NCBI GenBank assembly: GCA_028023455.1
Contig: JAQFVV010013391.1
Coordinates: 62,001-126,000 of the forward strand
Source: Epiperipatus broadwayi
Taxonomy: Eukaryota > Onychophora > Udeonychophora > Euonychophora > Peripatidae
Direction: 5' to 3'
DNA: 64,000 nt
Position numbers and translations under genes: made by a program. Of this stretch, positions 40,321-53,976 are shown one piece after another. How positions within the stretch are numbered: position 1 is the stretch's first letter; each line of letters begins with the position of its first letter. A model generated the notes under the pieces. That model worked only from the letters and a program-made list of their open reading frames with translations, did not search any database and was not told the DNA's origin.

Positions 40321-41780
40321 AATGAAAATTCTTCATTTCACTCAGTTTTACCTAGTTGATGAGAATGTCTGGTGGTTGGGAGTGGCCTGGAAGCCTAAAT
40401 TATACTTCTGTTGAGTATGGGATATGGAGTAAGGGTACTATGAGGATCATTTCTGATGTTGATTTTTATATTCATAGGAAAAGAAAAATAATGTTTATTT
40501 AGCATTATTTTTATAAATGATTTTATCCATGTGTTATTGAAAAGTAAGCTGCAGTTAAGCCTAATGGTTTAATTACAAGTGATTTACCTTATTTATTCCT
40601 ATTATTTTCAACATAGTTATTGATAGGGTTGGTCCTTTCCTGTTCATGTGGCTCTTGGTAATGGTTTAGGATGGTTTTCAGCACAGACATTTCAAAGTGT
40701 AGTTTGTTTCCTTGTTCTCCATAGGTCTTCCTAAGTATCCTGGATTGCTCTCTTCTGGAGATATTTGAGGTCATTCTAAAGAACTAAACAGTAGATTAAT
40801 TTAGCCTGTATTTTATATTACCTCAAGTATTTTCCTATTCCTCATCGTATCTGCTGCAAATTGGATTTTTCAATATTGTACTCCTAAAATGCTTTTCATA
40901 TTTGAACTGTAGACTTTACAAATAATTCCTAATTGTAACCCAGATTTACTTTTAATAATTAACTAATTCATGGACTAATGCTTTGATAAACTTTGAAAAT
41001 GCTACAGACCAAAAAATAAATGTATCATCTTAGATGTCCATATTATACTATGTAAATCAATGATTACCTTGTAAAACATGTTGTACCAATAAAGTATAAT
41101 TCTATTTTTTTTTTTTTAAAAAAGTATGGCTGATAATGCATTCTTGTTTAAAAATTATATATAATGACCACTAAATTTCAAAATCATTTAAAAGCACATT
41201 TGAAAATATTCATATGTTGAAAACAAGCCTACTATTTGTTTTTATTATTAAATATTATTCCTAGCAAATTTGTTTAGTTTACGTTATTATATATATATTA
41301 CAATAAATATGATTTATCTTTAGATAATTATTTTATTTCATATAAACTGCATCTTCATTATACATATAGTTAAAATTTTTAATACAAAACTTCTTTATAA
41401 TTGAATCCATTATTTAAACTAATCCTCATAAAGCTTTCAACTTGTTAGTAGATGATTAAATATTTAGTGTTTTACTAAATAAATAAAATGAGTTGTAAAT
41501 GTGTTGCTAATAGACATTTTCCAATTGATTCATTTATCTTTTTTTTTTTTTTTGACTATTTTTTCTTTTTATAAAGCAAACATAATTTTCAATTTAATAC
41601 AATAGACAACCGATATTGACGGTGTTAATAATAGAAAATATGCTCATAAAATTGTAAATATAAAAGAGAGGAAATATACAATATATTAATATTCTTTATT
41701 TAAGTCTCATATTTCATATTTATTTTTTTTATTTCAATGCTTTAAATATTAAAATAAATTAGGCTTATTTAATATATATA
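40321..41780. other. AT-rich DNA; weak exon candidate at 40589-40774 (minus)
   Basis: On the minus strand a frame of 61 codons (ISRREQSRILRKTYGEQGNK...) follows a pyrimidine-rich TTCTTTAG and ends in a stop just before AAG/GTAAAT. The sequence is protein-like, but with no recognised domain and a stop before the donor it is weak evidence. The rest shows nothing. Confidence 0.25.
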
Positions 41781-41946
41781 TAAACCATGATACAATTACA
41801 AATATCCAGCAACACCCTCTGTTTAAAAGTCTATATCTCAATAATAATGAACTTCAAAATGATAACACTGACGTTCGCTATTATTGAGATATAGACTTTT
41901 AAACAGAGGGCGTTACTGGATATTTGTAATTGTATAATGGTTTAGA
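41781..41946. mobile_element. Fold-back MITE-like element 2
   Basis: Arms of about 63 bp: left TAAACCATGATACAATTACA... to about 41843, right from about 41880 ending TTGTATAATGGTTTA. They pair almost completely, including the acaccctctgtttaaaagtc block. The spacer is about 36 bases. TA lies at both outer edges, as expected for a TA target, but the left flank is (TA)n. Non-coding; superfamily not assigned. Confidence 0.75.
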
Positions 41947-43065
41947 TATTTGTATGATTATTTCAGTTAGTGTTAACAGTAACTTTATTTTCATATATAT
42001 ATGAAACAAATTGAAGTATCAAATCTTTAAAGCACCGTTTAAATTTGGTTCATATTTTATTACATGAAAAAAAAAAAAAAAAACAAAAAAACAATTTCTA
42101 CAAGACAAGTAATAAAAAAATAACAAAACCACATAGCATCATTGAAGAAATTTTGAATTATATATATATATGTTAGATGCTAAGTTTAGTTTAGTGAAAG
42201 TGTTTACCCCAAAACTGTTTATCTACAGTGATCACATATGAAGAAATAATAAGCAGTTGCGAATTAGAGTATAAAACATTAACTATCTAATTAAAAAAAA
42301 AAAAATCTTATAGTTTATGATAAAGATTTTCATAAAAACGAGAAATTCTTTTTTATACAAACACCCTGAATTAAGTTACTTAGATTGTTATAGGATCAGT
42401 TGACTTGTAGACTCTCATCTGCACTATGACAATATAATTCTGCGTCACGCTATCACATTTCCACTTTTCAATTATACACTCTAGTAATTCAGTAAGTCAA
42501 CTTTGTTATTGTTACAAACATATATTTATGAGCAAGTAAGCATGTAAACTCATAAACTCTGAGATATTTGAAAGCAGAGTTAAAAAACCAAAATCTTTAC
42601 TTCTAATTTAGTATGAATCATTTGTAATTAATAATGACTGAGTTTGTAGTTTAAGTTAGAATGGAAAGATTTTAGAACAATAAAATACTTGGAAAGTCTT
42701 GTTTAGATAGTCTCTTGCTCTTATATTTTTGAACATGGTTAATTTCTAATAACAGCTATAGGGGTTAATTAAAATATTAGAAAAAGTAAATTTTTAAATA
42801 CTTTTCTGAATGAAGATAGATGGAATGTGTTTGTTAACTGAAAGAAGAACAATACTTACAAATAAAAAGTTATCTATTCTTTTTGTATGCATCATAAAAA
42901 TAATGTTTAATTGAAATACAAACTTTGATTTTAGGCATCCCATTTTATAGAAGGAGAATACTTGATATTGGATAGAATGTAAAAGTTAACATGGTATCTT
43001 TTTTTTTAGAATTATTAGATAAATCAATAAAAAAAAGACTAATGTTATGAAGTCATTTTTACAAA
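41947..43065. other. AT-rich DNA, nothing recognised
   Basis: A homopolymer A run at about 42068-42090 and small TA tracts. No gene supported. Confidence 0.5.
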
Positions 43066-43340
43066 ATGTAATCTAATTGGAAAAGATTTGAACCCAGACT
43101 TTCAAGCTCAATTTAGTCATTAACTCCATCTTATACAACCAATACACATGACCACATAATGAGAAAAAGATAAATGATCTTCAATACATGTATTTAATGC
43201 TGAATCAGTACTCATCAGTTGGTATATTGGAGATCATTTATCTTTTCCACTTATATGTGGTCATGTGTATTAATTATATGAGATGGAACTGATGACTAAA
43301 AAGAGCTTGAAAGTCAAGGTTCAAATCTCTAATTACATCT
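43066..43340. mobile_element. Fold-back element 3 with tRNA-like B-box in its arms
   Basis: Inverted arms of about 110 bp (43070-43178 and 43225-43338). Each arm contains gagcttgaaagtc followed by GGTTCAAATCT, which is close to the Pol III B-box GGTTCGANTCC; the left arm holds it in reverse orientation. Inner parts pair through agatcatttatctttt and tatgtggtcatgtgtatt. It could be a MITE, or two tRNA-derived SINE pieces in inverted orientation. Confidence 0.6.
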
Positions 43341-44249
43341 AGATTAAAAGTATATATAATATACTTGTATTTAAAAAATGTAATCCAATATCTTTTTATC
43401 AACCTCAGATTTGTCTACAGTAATTTTAAAAAGTTTTAAACAATTTTTAATTTATTATTGGAGAGTATTAATGCATAAATGTTGTTAAATACATATTTGA
43501 AATGTTTTTTGTGTTTCTTTGTGAATATTAGAAGCAACAAACTTTGCTAAAAAATGTTCATAAAATATTAACTATATAAAATCAATGGTCTTATATAATT
43601 AATTTCTTGTACAATATATAGATTGATTATTATCTATACAAGCAGAAAAATTGTTATATAAAAGCTATGTTGCATCTCCATCAAAATTAAAATATTTTAT
43701 GAATTATTTTAATTTAAAATAAAAATGTATAAGAATATAATATTATGTAAGCTTACAGACACAGATTGATGAATATAGATTAAAATGACAATTGCAGTAA
43801 AATTAGGTTCAGTGTCAAACAACTACTCTGTTAAATTTTTATACATGTTATAATATTGAAACATGGAGTTCTCTTGAAAAAAACATGTCGTAGATATGAT
43901 AAATCTTTTCATAAAATCACAATAAAGAACAATTTTATGACTGAATTTCTAGCGACAATTTTATTAGTAAATTGATTTAAAAAAAAGATTATTTTTATTG
44001 ATAGAGTAATAAAATATATAAGAGATTTGTAAATGATTAATGGATGAAGCAGAAAGAAAATACAGCATTCATGTTAAAATGTTTTTCGAATATTTTGATA
44101 ATATCACATAGATATAAAAATAGAATTCATAATCATAGGAAATGTGATAATTTTTATAAGTTAAACTGAATATTTCAACAGATGGATTTTTTTTTTTTGG
44201 GAGGGGGATAAAAAATCAGATGACAAATTTTTTTTTTTTCTCATATATC
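43341..44249. other. AT-rich DNA, nothing recognised
   Basis: No coding, RNA or repeat structure beyond A/T runs. Confidence 0.5.
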
Positions 44250-44253
44250 ATAA

Positions 44254-44330
44254 CATCGCCGGGACGCGAACCCACACCCGTCTGCAACCAATTACTTGCT
44301 TGCAAGGCGGGTACGATGAATTAATCCTAC
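44254..44330 (-). repeat. tRNA-derived sequence (SINE or tRNA pseudogene)
   Basis: Minus strand holds GGGTTCGCGTCCC, one change from a Pol III B-box, preceded by CTTGCAA, a plausible anticodon loop with TGC (alanine). CATCG and CGATG at the two ends pair. The anticodon stem pairs poorly and the region between it and the B-box is too long for a tRNA, so this is not a working tRNA gene. A local GC island in AT-rich DNA. Confidence 0.4.
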
Positions 44331-45099
44331 TAACATATTTAGGGAAGAAAAAAAATGAAATTTAAAAAAAGTTATATATAATCATAAAAAGAAAATTGAT
44401 AACTTCTTAAAAAATAAACTTATGCTTTAAAATATATTATGTTGAAACTAATTTAGTGATATGATTACATATATATCATAAAGTTGTGGAAACATATGTT
44501 AAAGATTGCTTCTATTGTTCCAATATATTAAACAAAAACTACAATAATAATTGTAGAAGTTTGTTTTTATCAGTGAGAAAAAATATTTTTAATGATTTTA
44601 TTAAGCAGGATAATTCCAGTCAGAGATTAAACAATAACATTGATTTATGCAGGTACAAAAAATGAAGCCTATAACTTATTTTTAGTAGCTAAGAAATGCA
44701 AGATATGTGTAAACAGTAACGATGGCTGCTCATTTAGCTAAAACAGTTGTCTTCTAAATTAAATATAAATTATAACAATGTGTGAAAATAGGTGGCTGTT
44801 CTCCAAAGTTTATAATATTATAAGTACAGAATATATTAAGTAAAATGCTATTGTTTCAGAAACAAACTAATGTTAGACAGGAGTAGGTATTAACTATAAT
44901 ATTATTTTCCATTCTTTAATAATGGTATTTATAATAATATATATACAAAGACGTATAGGGGAAAGCTTTTATATATGTTTTTAAACAGTATGTGTTTAGC
45001 TGTCTTTCAACTATTACATGTTATAGAATGGGTATATAGATATGCTGTTATTTCTAATTTGCATTAAATTTAAATATGAAAATTAATTTGATAGAGTAG

Positions 45100-46480
45100 G
45101 CCATCTCTTAGAGAGGGGTATGCGTGATTCTTTTCTATTGATTGAGCTTTTGTCATCTGAGATATGCCATGCTTCTATAATTTTTATTTAATGCCACTGC
45201 ATTCAGTGCACACTATGTTGATGGAGGAAGAAACAAAGGGATGACCCGTTGTAGAGAAATGTTCAAAAATATGGAATGTGTGTCTGCATTGATTCATTTA
45301 TTATATAGATACATATCTTGGACTATACATGTAGATAAGTTTGCCCAAGATTCCCCATAGTAAATGGAGAGACAGATGAGTTCCTGAAATTTGATCTTAT
45401 AAACAACTTGAGAGTAATGTACCTTTTGTGTTGTTGAGAAGCCAATACAATGGAGGCATGGTACATATAGCAAATTGATGGGTGGGAGTAATAATTTTAG
45501 CAATGTGGTAAGTTATATAAGGTATATAAGGAGAGATCATCTAGGGTTTAGGCTAGGTGATGGGTAGGGGTGTTAGGTTTTATGATAAAAAAATTCTGAC
45601 ATTTTTTCAAAATAGATGGTCTTTATACCTGACTTTGTGCAGTTCAGAAATATATTTGTTGACATTGTCCTTTCTGCCTGATTCAAACTTACATGAATGA
45701 AGGTTAGGACATATGAAGCTTTTAAGACCTGCAAGTTTGTGAGAGCATGATGTTAGAGAGTCATAGTGAATAAAACCATGAACCTGTATTGGTTTAATAA
45801 CCATTTTGTAATTTAATATGACAAAATCACATTGTATGTGTAGGTCTATATATTTAATACTGCAGAGACTATCTTTATTTTCACAGGTTAATGTGAAAGA
45901 TGTAGCATTGGAGATTTCTTGCTAGATTTGAGAAATTATTGAATCAGGTGCACAGATTAATATATCATTGACATAATATATATATATATAGTAATGGTTA
46001 TGAGGCATGATGTATTGGAATGATTCTTTGATGATATTCAGAAAAATACTAAAAATGTTACCGCTAATTGGCAGTTCCATGCTCCATCTGTCTTCCATTT
46101 TGTAATATATATTGTTAAATGTAGCTACAATATCATTATTTTTTAAGGTCGATAATTAAAAAATCTGTAGTATGAGTGTATTCAAAAAGTCTACTTATTA
46201 GTAATATCAAACATTTAAAAAATAACCCGAAGACCTCAAAATCAGGAGTAAGTCTTCAATAGAACCATTAGATTCAATATCTTTGTCAAATTTTCATTAT
46301 TTTTGATACATTAACAATTCATCAATTTTAAGTCATGTTTTATCTTTTATCAATTCAATTAATTGATAAATTGTAAGAATATTATTACATAATCTTATTA
46401 GAGACACTCCACTTATTATCAAAGGCTTCACATAATTTACTTACTTTTTGATACCCAACATAAAAGTATGTGAAAGTCAT
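45100..46480 (-). pseudogene. Penelope-like element C, decayed RT and GIY-YIG
   Basis: Reading minus: ATFNNIYYKMEDRWSMELPI then SGNIFSIFLN corresponds to the template-grip region of the RT, and YYVNDILICAPD (near 45975) to the catalytic box with YVDD changed to YVND. KYIDLHIQCDF, IQVHGFIHYDSLTSCSHKLA and GLKSFICPNLHSCKF (45804-45607) match the block after the catalytic site in Penelope-like RTs. Downstream, VVYKIKFQEL...YYGES is a GIY-YIG remnant, then ALNKNYRSMAYL. Stops, a TA expansion and frame changes are scattered through it. It belongs to a different, older lineage than elements A and B. Confidence 0.75.
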
Positions 46481-49400
46481 TATACAAAAATTAAATAATT
46501 CAAAGTTCCTTTTTTCCCCCCAAAAGAGTCAATTTATATAATTATTGTATAGAATAAATTTGAAAACAATATTAAAAAAATGGAACATATTCAAATATTC
46601 TTGAATTATGAATTGCTATAACACAGTGAAATGGTACAAAATTTAAATTATTGTGAAAAAGATGAAGAAATCGAAATTATTATTTTGAAGACCTGAAAGA
46701 AATGTAAAGACTTGTAACAAGTAAAACGGCTTTCTCTTTAAGTACATGTTTCAAAGAAGTACAATAATTAAAAAAGAAGTACAGAAATCACAAAAGGTTG
46801 GAATTGATCATCTTAGTTCTATATCTTGTTATATATAGCAATAAATAATAAAAACCAAAGTAATATCTACAAATATTTAATCATCTTTTGAAACTGCAAG
46901 CATTTCAAATGAAAATTTGGACATAAATTTTAATCAATGAGCATTAAAACCTCCAGGAAATAAAGAAAATATTATGAATGATATAAATCAAATAATGAAA
47001 TAGAAAAAATAATAGCAAATCTATATATTAACTGTCGAAATGATAAAATATATACACTTAAAATAATACACTTCTGTCAGTCTTTTATTCATTCTTTTCA
47101 AATTATTTATTATGGTAATTAATAATTATCTATATAAGATATTAAAATCAAGCTAAACAAATCAAATCATATTTAATAGTAGTTGTGTTTCAGTAGATTA
47201 ACTTCAAGTATTAAAAAATGTTCAGTATAAAAAACCCAAGGATTATGAGTTCCCACTATTTCTGTCAATATTTGATTAATATTTATTAAAATAAAACCAT
47301 AATTAGATTACCAAGAGATAATGACAAATTTATATAAATGCACCTTACAAATTCATGAGTCCACTGGAATAAAAATCAAAACTCTCATAGAATCAGTTTA
47401 TGGATTAATTCATTTATTTGTTTATTTATTAGTTATAATTTTTACTTGCCAAAATGCAACATTTATCATTATATTTTCTAGCTTGCTCAAATATGTGGGC
47501 ATTTGAATGTCAGACACCTTTTCATCAATTATTTAATTAATTGTCCTATACATTTTTGGCTCATCAAACAGGAAAATATTGCTATTTATTAGACAAGGTC
47601 TCTTCATTAGCATTGCTCTCCTATTTTTAGAATAGTTTCTATTACTATATATATATATTGTGGCCTGTCTATAGGTGTTTCAACCCTAAGCAGAGTTACC
47701 AAGTCCCTACATTAGGTCCTACTTGGACTCTGGCTAGGTACTATTAACAGACTTACTATTTCTCAACCATTTTTTTTAACTATAACAATTGAATTTAGAT
47801 AAGATTAATATTCATCCCAAGTTACTTTTACATTATTGAACATTTCTAGGATAAGGCATATTTTAAATATAATTAATGTGAGACTCAGTTACCTATAAAC
47901 AGATCACATTCCCTTAACATTAAACAAATACAAAATATTTGTTCAATGGCATAAGAATACCCAGATACTCCTCCTTATTAAGTATCTACATACTCTCATG
48001 GCTAACAATAATATCCAATATATTATATTATGTTTATAACTATTAAGTTTTTAATTCAATCACTCATTAAATTAATCTGTTAGATAATTACAGATGAACT
48101 TTGATTCCTATTATTTTTAATAATTATGATTGGCAATAATCACAAGAATAACTTTATAATAAGGATATCTCAGGATAATCATTGATTTATTAATTTTTCA
48201 TACTACCTATGGAATATCAAGAGGGATTTTACAGATCTCCATGGGTAGTGCACAAAGTAAGAAAGGCTTCTAATTTAAATCTATAATCAAGCTATATGTT
48301 TATGTTCTTTAATACTTATTAAAATAAAATATTAACTAAACTGTAATTAACACCAATATTTTCACTAATAATTAATATATCGTTTAATTTCATATTAATA
48401 AACACACTTTAATAATTGACAATATCATCAATGACCCATGGGATCAAGGCAGCATGTAGCTCGTAAATATCTCTATTAAGAGATTTGTGCTTATTAAACT
48501 GTTAGATTGCTTTAACCGAATTGATTTCTCATCTTAATTTTAACTGTACATTTTGAGTTCGTGTGATGTGGTGAAAAATGAGCCCTGAAAAGAAATTCAA
48601 CATTTAGAATTTGATAAAACTTTCAAAACAATAATTTTAATAATATTCATTACAAATGATTACAATAAACGTTACCATAAACATCTAATTTAAAATAACT
48701 TATAACAAAATGATATACACATATATTATAATAACAATAAGAATAGAAAATTAATCTTTGGAGTATTATAATTAAACAAAACTAGCAATCTCCTATTGTA
48801 TGTTAAGATATTTACCCCTATTTATTAAACAATCATTTTCTTGTTTTTTTTTTTTCAATTCATGGTCTGTTATTTCAACCTCTAAAATAATAATAGTACT
48901 AAGGTTACATATTTGATGAATAAGTAATAATACAAATAACAATGGAGAAAAGATAATTATAATTCTGGAGATTGATAAGCAAAACAAAATTAATACTTTT
49001 ATATTTCACTTAAGAAAATATTATTTTCTTTTTTTATCCGTTCGCACATGTAAACACAGCCTGCCTTATGGACTGCATATATATATAATGTTAAATATTC
49101 TATTATACCGTTCATACTAGGGTATTGAGCATATTTGTTTATTTAAATGATTAATAATCTTTAATCTCAACCTAATTATGAAATAACTATTAATATAACA
49201 CTTGAATTAATTCTTTATTAAATGATTTATTCCCCACCCCCCTTATTGTACTAACCACTCATAGATTAAAAGTATAAATACGAATATTAGGAACAAGTTC
49301 TCTTTTAAATTCTCAGCTAAAAGTTTAATAATAACTTTAAATTTCTTAGTGTTCCGGGTTGTTCCACACTGCATAAACTTATTATAACATTTATTTTCTC

Positions 49401-50808
49401 TTTCTTTCTCTGAAGATTCTGCTTATCCTAAGATTCTCGAGGTATTTGGGTTATTGCAACAATAATCCTTCCTTTTGTTCTTTGTTTAGTAATAACAAAA
49501 AAAATATTTATGGCTTGCTTATTTATTCTAGATGACATATATTTCCATATATATTATAAGGCACACTTATGATTTTAATCAAAATATATGTGTCATGCAA
49601 TATTTTCAAATAAAACTTTATAAAAACTGACATTCCCATCTGTAAGGTTCAGATTAAATACTTCTCATATCCCTTATTGTCATTAGGATTTTATGTGTAT
49701 CCGGAATGATAATGAACATTTTTCAGTTATTCCTAATTTAGTTCCATTGAGTCTTAAATATTTATACATAACTGTTTCCCCAAGATTTACAGTTCTTTTA
49801 TTTATCCTTACTGAATATTGACAGTGTTTATTTATTTCCTTTAGTTTATTACTGCAAGTCATTTTCCCCATGGCACAATTATTATTCCCTTTCAGTGAGT
49901 ATAATTGTTGATTATTCATGTTCGATTATTTCCTCAATATTTATTAATTTTCAAGAGATTATTGGGAATTATTGACCATTGATTTCCCCCTAGAAAACAA
50001 TTAATTTATTCCATTAGTTTAAACATAAAGCTTATAATTATCCAATATATTGATACAGTTACAATTCATTACTTTTTCTGCTTGCAAATAATAAGATTAT
50101 AGGAATTTTTTAATCCAACTTTTTTTTAAAAATATATCACAAGAAAAAAAAGAACTTAGTTACTTATTCTTTACGATCATGAAGAAGCTTTTTTTTCTTC
50201 TTCAGTTTGATAGTCCAAGATTATTTGACACATTGTTATTGGTTGTTATTTCCGACTTTTTCTGTTTATAACAACATAAATTTACCTTAAAAGTTTTTGG
50301 TTTATCATTTTAAAATGACAGTTTTGGTTTTTTAAAAAATAAAATATTGAAATATAATATTTTTTAGAAATTAAATAAATATAGAATTTACTGTTTTAAT
50401 TTTAGATCAATATTTTGGTAAATTAATAAATATTTACTCACTTTTAAATATAATACGATTTGAATATAAACATTTTTTTTTTTTTAAATCATCGCATAAA
50501 CAATAATTATTGGTCTCGATAATGCATCATGTTTGCAAAATACAATTTAAACTTCCCTGATTTTAAATAATAAATGATATTAATTGTCCGTCCATCTGCA
50601 TATATACAACTTTATAGGTTATTATTTATGTGTACCTTGAGTTAAGATCATTTATAAATTTCCATTTGTTAAACCTGAGCTTAAAGCCTGTGATCTGGTA
50701 TGTCATTGTTGTCTTTTTTTAATAAGTAAATATTATTGGATTTGTAAAATTTAAAATTATACACCAAAATTTTATTTTAGAATACACTGGGCTAATAAAA
50801 AGTGCACA

Positions 50809-50856
<48 letters not shown>

Positions 50857-51770
50857 TGAAACAGTCAGCTTGTACAATCCAACTGTTTCACCTATTACAT
50901 TCTATAGTAGTATTCTTTTATATATAAACACCACCGAATTCTCATATATCTTATTAATAATACTGTAAAAACCTGCCTAAATTTAAACTTAAATAAGTGT
51001 AATCATGTATGTGTGCATATATATTTACATATATAGAGAAATGTGCATTTATATAGACATAAATCTCTAAAATATGCACATATATAATTTTAATAATAAT
51101 TAAATGAAAAGCATGTTGTATGTGTAACTTTAGACTACATATATGCTAGAAGATTAATGTTAATAGGATTAAAAACATTAATATTTCTTTATTTTGAAAT
51201 ATTTATTAAGTTAGTTATATTTGAAATTTTATAATTCTGCATATATCAGTAAATTAAAACGGTCAAGTTACATATATAACAAAATGTTTTTCACAAATGT
51301 TAAATTTGTTTTTCTAGCCAAATCTGGAGTGTCCGTTGCAAACTAATCTTCACCTTCCCACCTCCAAATCAAGATGTCATATTTATCGATCACCTTAATA
51401 AGTTGAAAAGTAAAGACCTTATCCTGTCTTCAAAATTCCTCTATAATGAGACATGGAATCTCTTTCAAATACCAAAAATCACCTAAGACATAAACAATCA
51501 CACACAAAATTTGATACTAGCATTTCCATTAGAGATTCTCCAGGGGATTAAACTTTAGATCCATCACAGATTCTCAATTAGGATGTTAGAACTTCTTACC
51601 AAGAAAGTCAATGTATTCACATATTCTTAGATAATCAATTATTTTTCATTAATAAAGTTATTTTTGAAACTAAGAGTTAATCTTTCCTGATAATAGATTG
51701 ACCAAATTTATATTTAGAATTAAAATTAGAATTAAAATAAAAGATTGCATAAATTACTGCATCTCACTTA
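46481..51770. other. AT-rich DNA; possible solo LTR 47659-49077
   Basis: No gene supported in 5.3 kb. At 47659 TGTGGCCTG follows (TA)n, and at 49077 ...GGACTGCA precedes (TA)n, giving TG...CA ends 1.4 kb apart, an unproven solo-LTR pattern. (CA)n(TA)n at 50808-50857 is followed by a small hairpin (gaaacagt / actgtttc). Confidence 0.35.
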
Positions 51771-51879
51771 GGTTTTTTTTGACCTAATTAAAAGTTCGAT
51801 ACAGCAAGCACCTGCGATTGCTTGAAATAAGCAAACAAGCTAGGAAAACTTATCAAAGAAAATAATATAATGAAGGAGA

Positions 51880-52146
51880 GGGGAATAGCGATATATAAGC
51901 TACAACAGCCATTTTAGAAGACTGACAGTCAACACTCACAGTCAGCACTCTATAATTTTAATAAAGTATTTAGATAGCATTAATGATGAACATGTCGAGG
52001 TAAAAGGCTGAAAATCTTGCCTTCCACCTCTGACAAAAGGCTACCTGAGACAAAGAAACATGAAGTAACCAGTGTAACACTTAAAGAGGACCCACGATGG
52101 AGAAATAACTTGCCAGTATAGAAAAGAGAAAAAGAAATGGTAAATA
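51880..52146 (+). promoter_or_regulatory. Promoter-like or LTR-like segment
   Basis: TATATAAGC at 51893-51901 lies in a more balanced stretch with gacagtcaacactcacagtc repeats, then AATAAAG at 51961. The stretch to about 52140 reads like a transcribed leader ending at a GTAAAT donor-like site. It could be a Pol II start with a non-coding exon, or the R/U5 part of an LTR. Evidence is compositional only. Confidence 0.22.
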
Positions 52147-53976
52147 CTTCTTCAATTCAGAAGCTTTCCACTAAACTCAACTCTAAAATGCTAGCTTAAA
52201 TCTTAATCTAATGGCCATAATAATAATAATGTAAACTAAACTTATGTAAATGTAAATTTTATTTTGTTTTATTCCAATCCTAAAATCTTGCCTAAAATTA
52301 GAAATGACTTAATAACTTTGTTTTAATCTTAAAATCTTGCCTGATTTGAAAATACATTTAATATCTGATTTCCTATTTAAATTGATTTGATAAATAATTT
52401 CATTTGAAAAAAACATTTAATATTTAATAATCTGATTTATTGATATGATTTCTTTACTTGTTGGTTTACTTGTAGAAATTAATGATTGATTTAGGTACGT
52501 ATTAGTCTTATTGTAAGTAATTAAATGCTATTCAATTTTAACTTGCTAAAATCTAGAATTTAAATGTTTTATATAAATTTTGTCACGTATAATACCCAAC
52601 GATCTGTTTTAAAATAATTATTAAAATTTCTAAGTTAATTCATATATCTTAAGTTAATGATAATATTTGCCATCATTAATCTTATAAACTTAGAATTATC
52701 GAAACTGAATCAGTCATATTTCAGCGAATGTCACATAAGTTTAATTTTAAACAAAACCAAATTTCAGATTTCACTTACTTGAAATTTTATCGTATTTTAA
52801 ATATTGCATTTCTTAATTAAATCTATGCCAAATCTTATTATTTTAATTATGTTATATTTATGCTATATGTATTCAAAACTGAGCTTTATTCATAATTAAA
52901 CCATTAGCGAGAATTAAATATATATTCTCATGCATATATATGTCATTTCGCGTATATATATAATATCTGTAATAGTGCACAAACTAAAAAGTTCTGTTTT
53001 GAAACATAAAATATTTTAATTGAGATATAATTACAAGCGTACCATTATTCTAAAATAGATTTGCTTTTAAATATAATATTTAACCAATATTCAGTTGAAG
53101 TGATAAAATGCAGCATAAATCTATAATTCTGTATTGTAATTTCCCCATATGCTGTAATCCTCCTTAATTAAATAAAAGCCTATATAGATAGCTTTGTAAA
53201 TTGGATTTGTAAACTTTCCTAAATAGTATAATTATGAATACTATCATATGAACTGATACACGATAGTTTCAGGAAGGAAAGTATTAATTAGTGTCTTAAT
53301 TTTATGATATGATAATGTTGTCAGTGGTGCTTAAGTGTCCTTAAGAAATGCTACAGTGTAACTCACTTGTTGCTGCTCTTCTTTACTGGGCGTACATGTT
53401 AGGGCTGCACAAGTACACTTAGTTCAGGCAATTTTCTTCCTCAGATGGTGATTGGTACATGCCAACCCACTCTGCATCCTTAATAATGGAGCATGAGATT
53501 CACACAGAGCGTAAGATTCCCACTTATACAAATTGCTCAATCTTCTGGACTAAAGGCCTTTTATTTTCCAGCAATGAGTTCGGTTGAAGAGAACCGTTAC
53601 TTGGTAAGAATCCTGTGAATAAGGCACATATATGAGATGCAAAAAGACTCAGAATTGTATGTTTCCATACACATTAGTATCTGAAGTCTAGCTCCCAATA
53701 ATAAGTTCATCCATCCATTATATTTGTTATTTCAGCTTTGATCTGAATTAGAATCCAATTTAAAATGTATATTAGCTAAATAGAGAATATATTAATTATT
53801 CACACTTGATAAAATATGTTCTTTATAAAAATTTTATAATCACTTCCACTAACTATAAAGCAAATCTAGATCCTATTATAGCATAAACTAGGCATAGATA
53901 AGCGTGAGCATATTCCTTCAGTTATAAAATAATATTAAAGCTCATGAAATTGTAAATTCCAATGTATGATAATTTC
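52147..53976. other. AT-rich DNA; GC-richer patch at 53310-53640
   Basis: The patch at 53310-53640 has more even composition but stops in every frame I followed. It may be an old transposon piece. Nothing else seen. Confidence 0.35.

Noticed and set aside
44254-44330. Functional alanine tRNA gene
   Set aside because: Good B-box and anticodon-like loop, but the anticodon stem and spacing are wrong; kept only as a tRNA-derived sequence.
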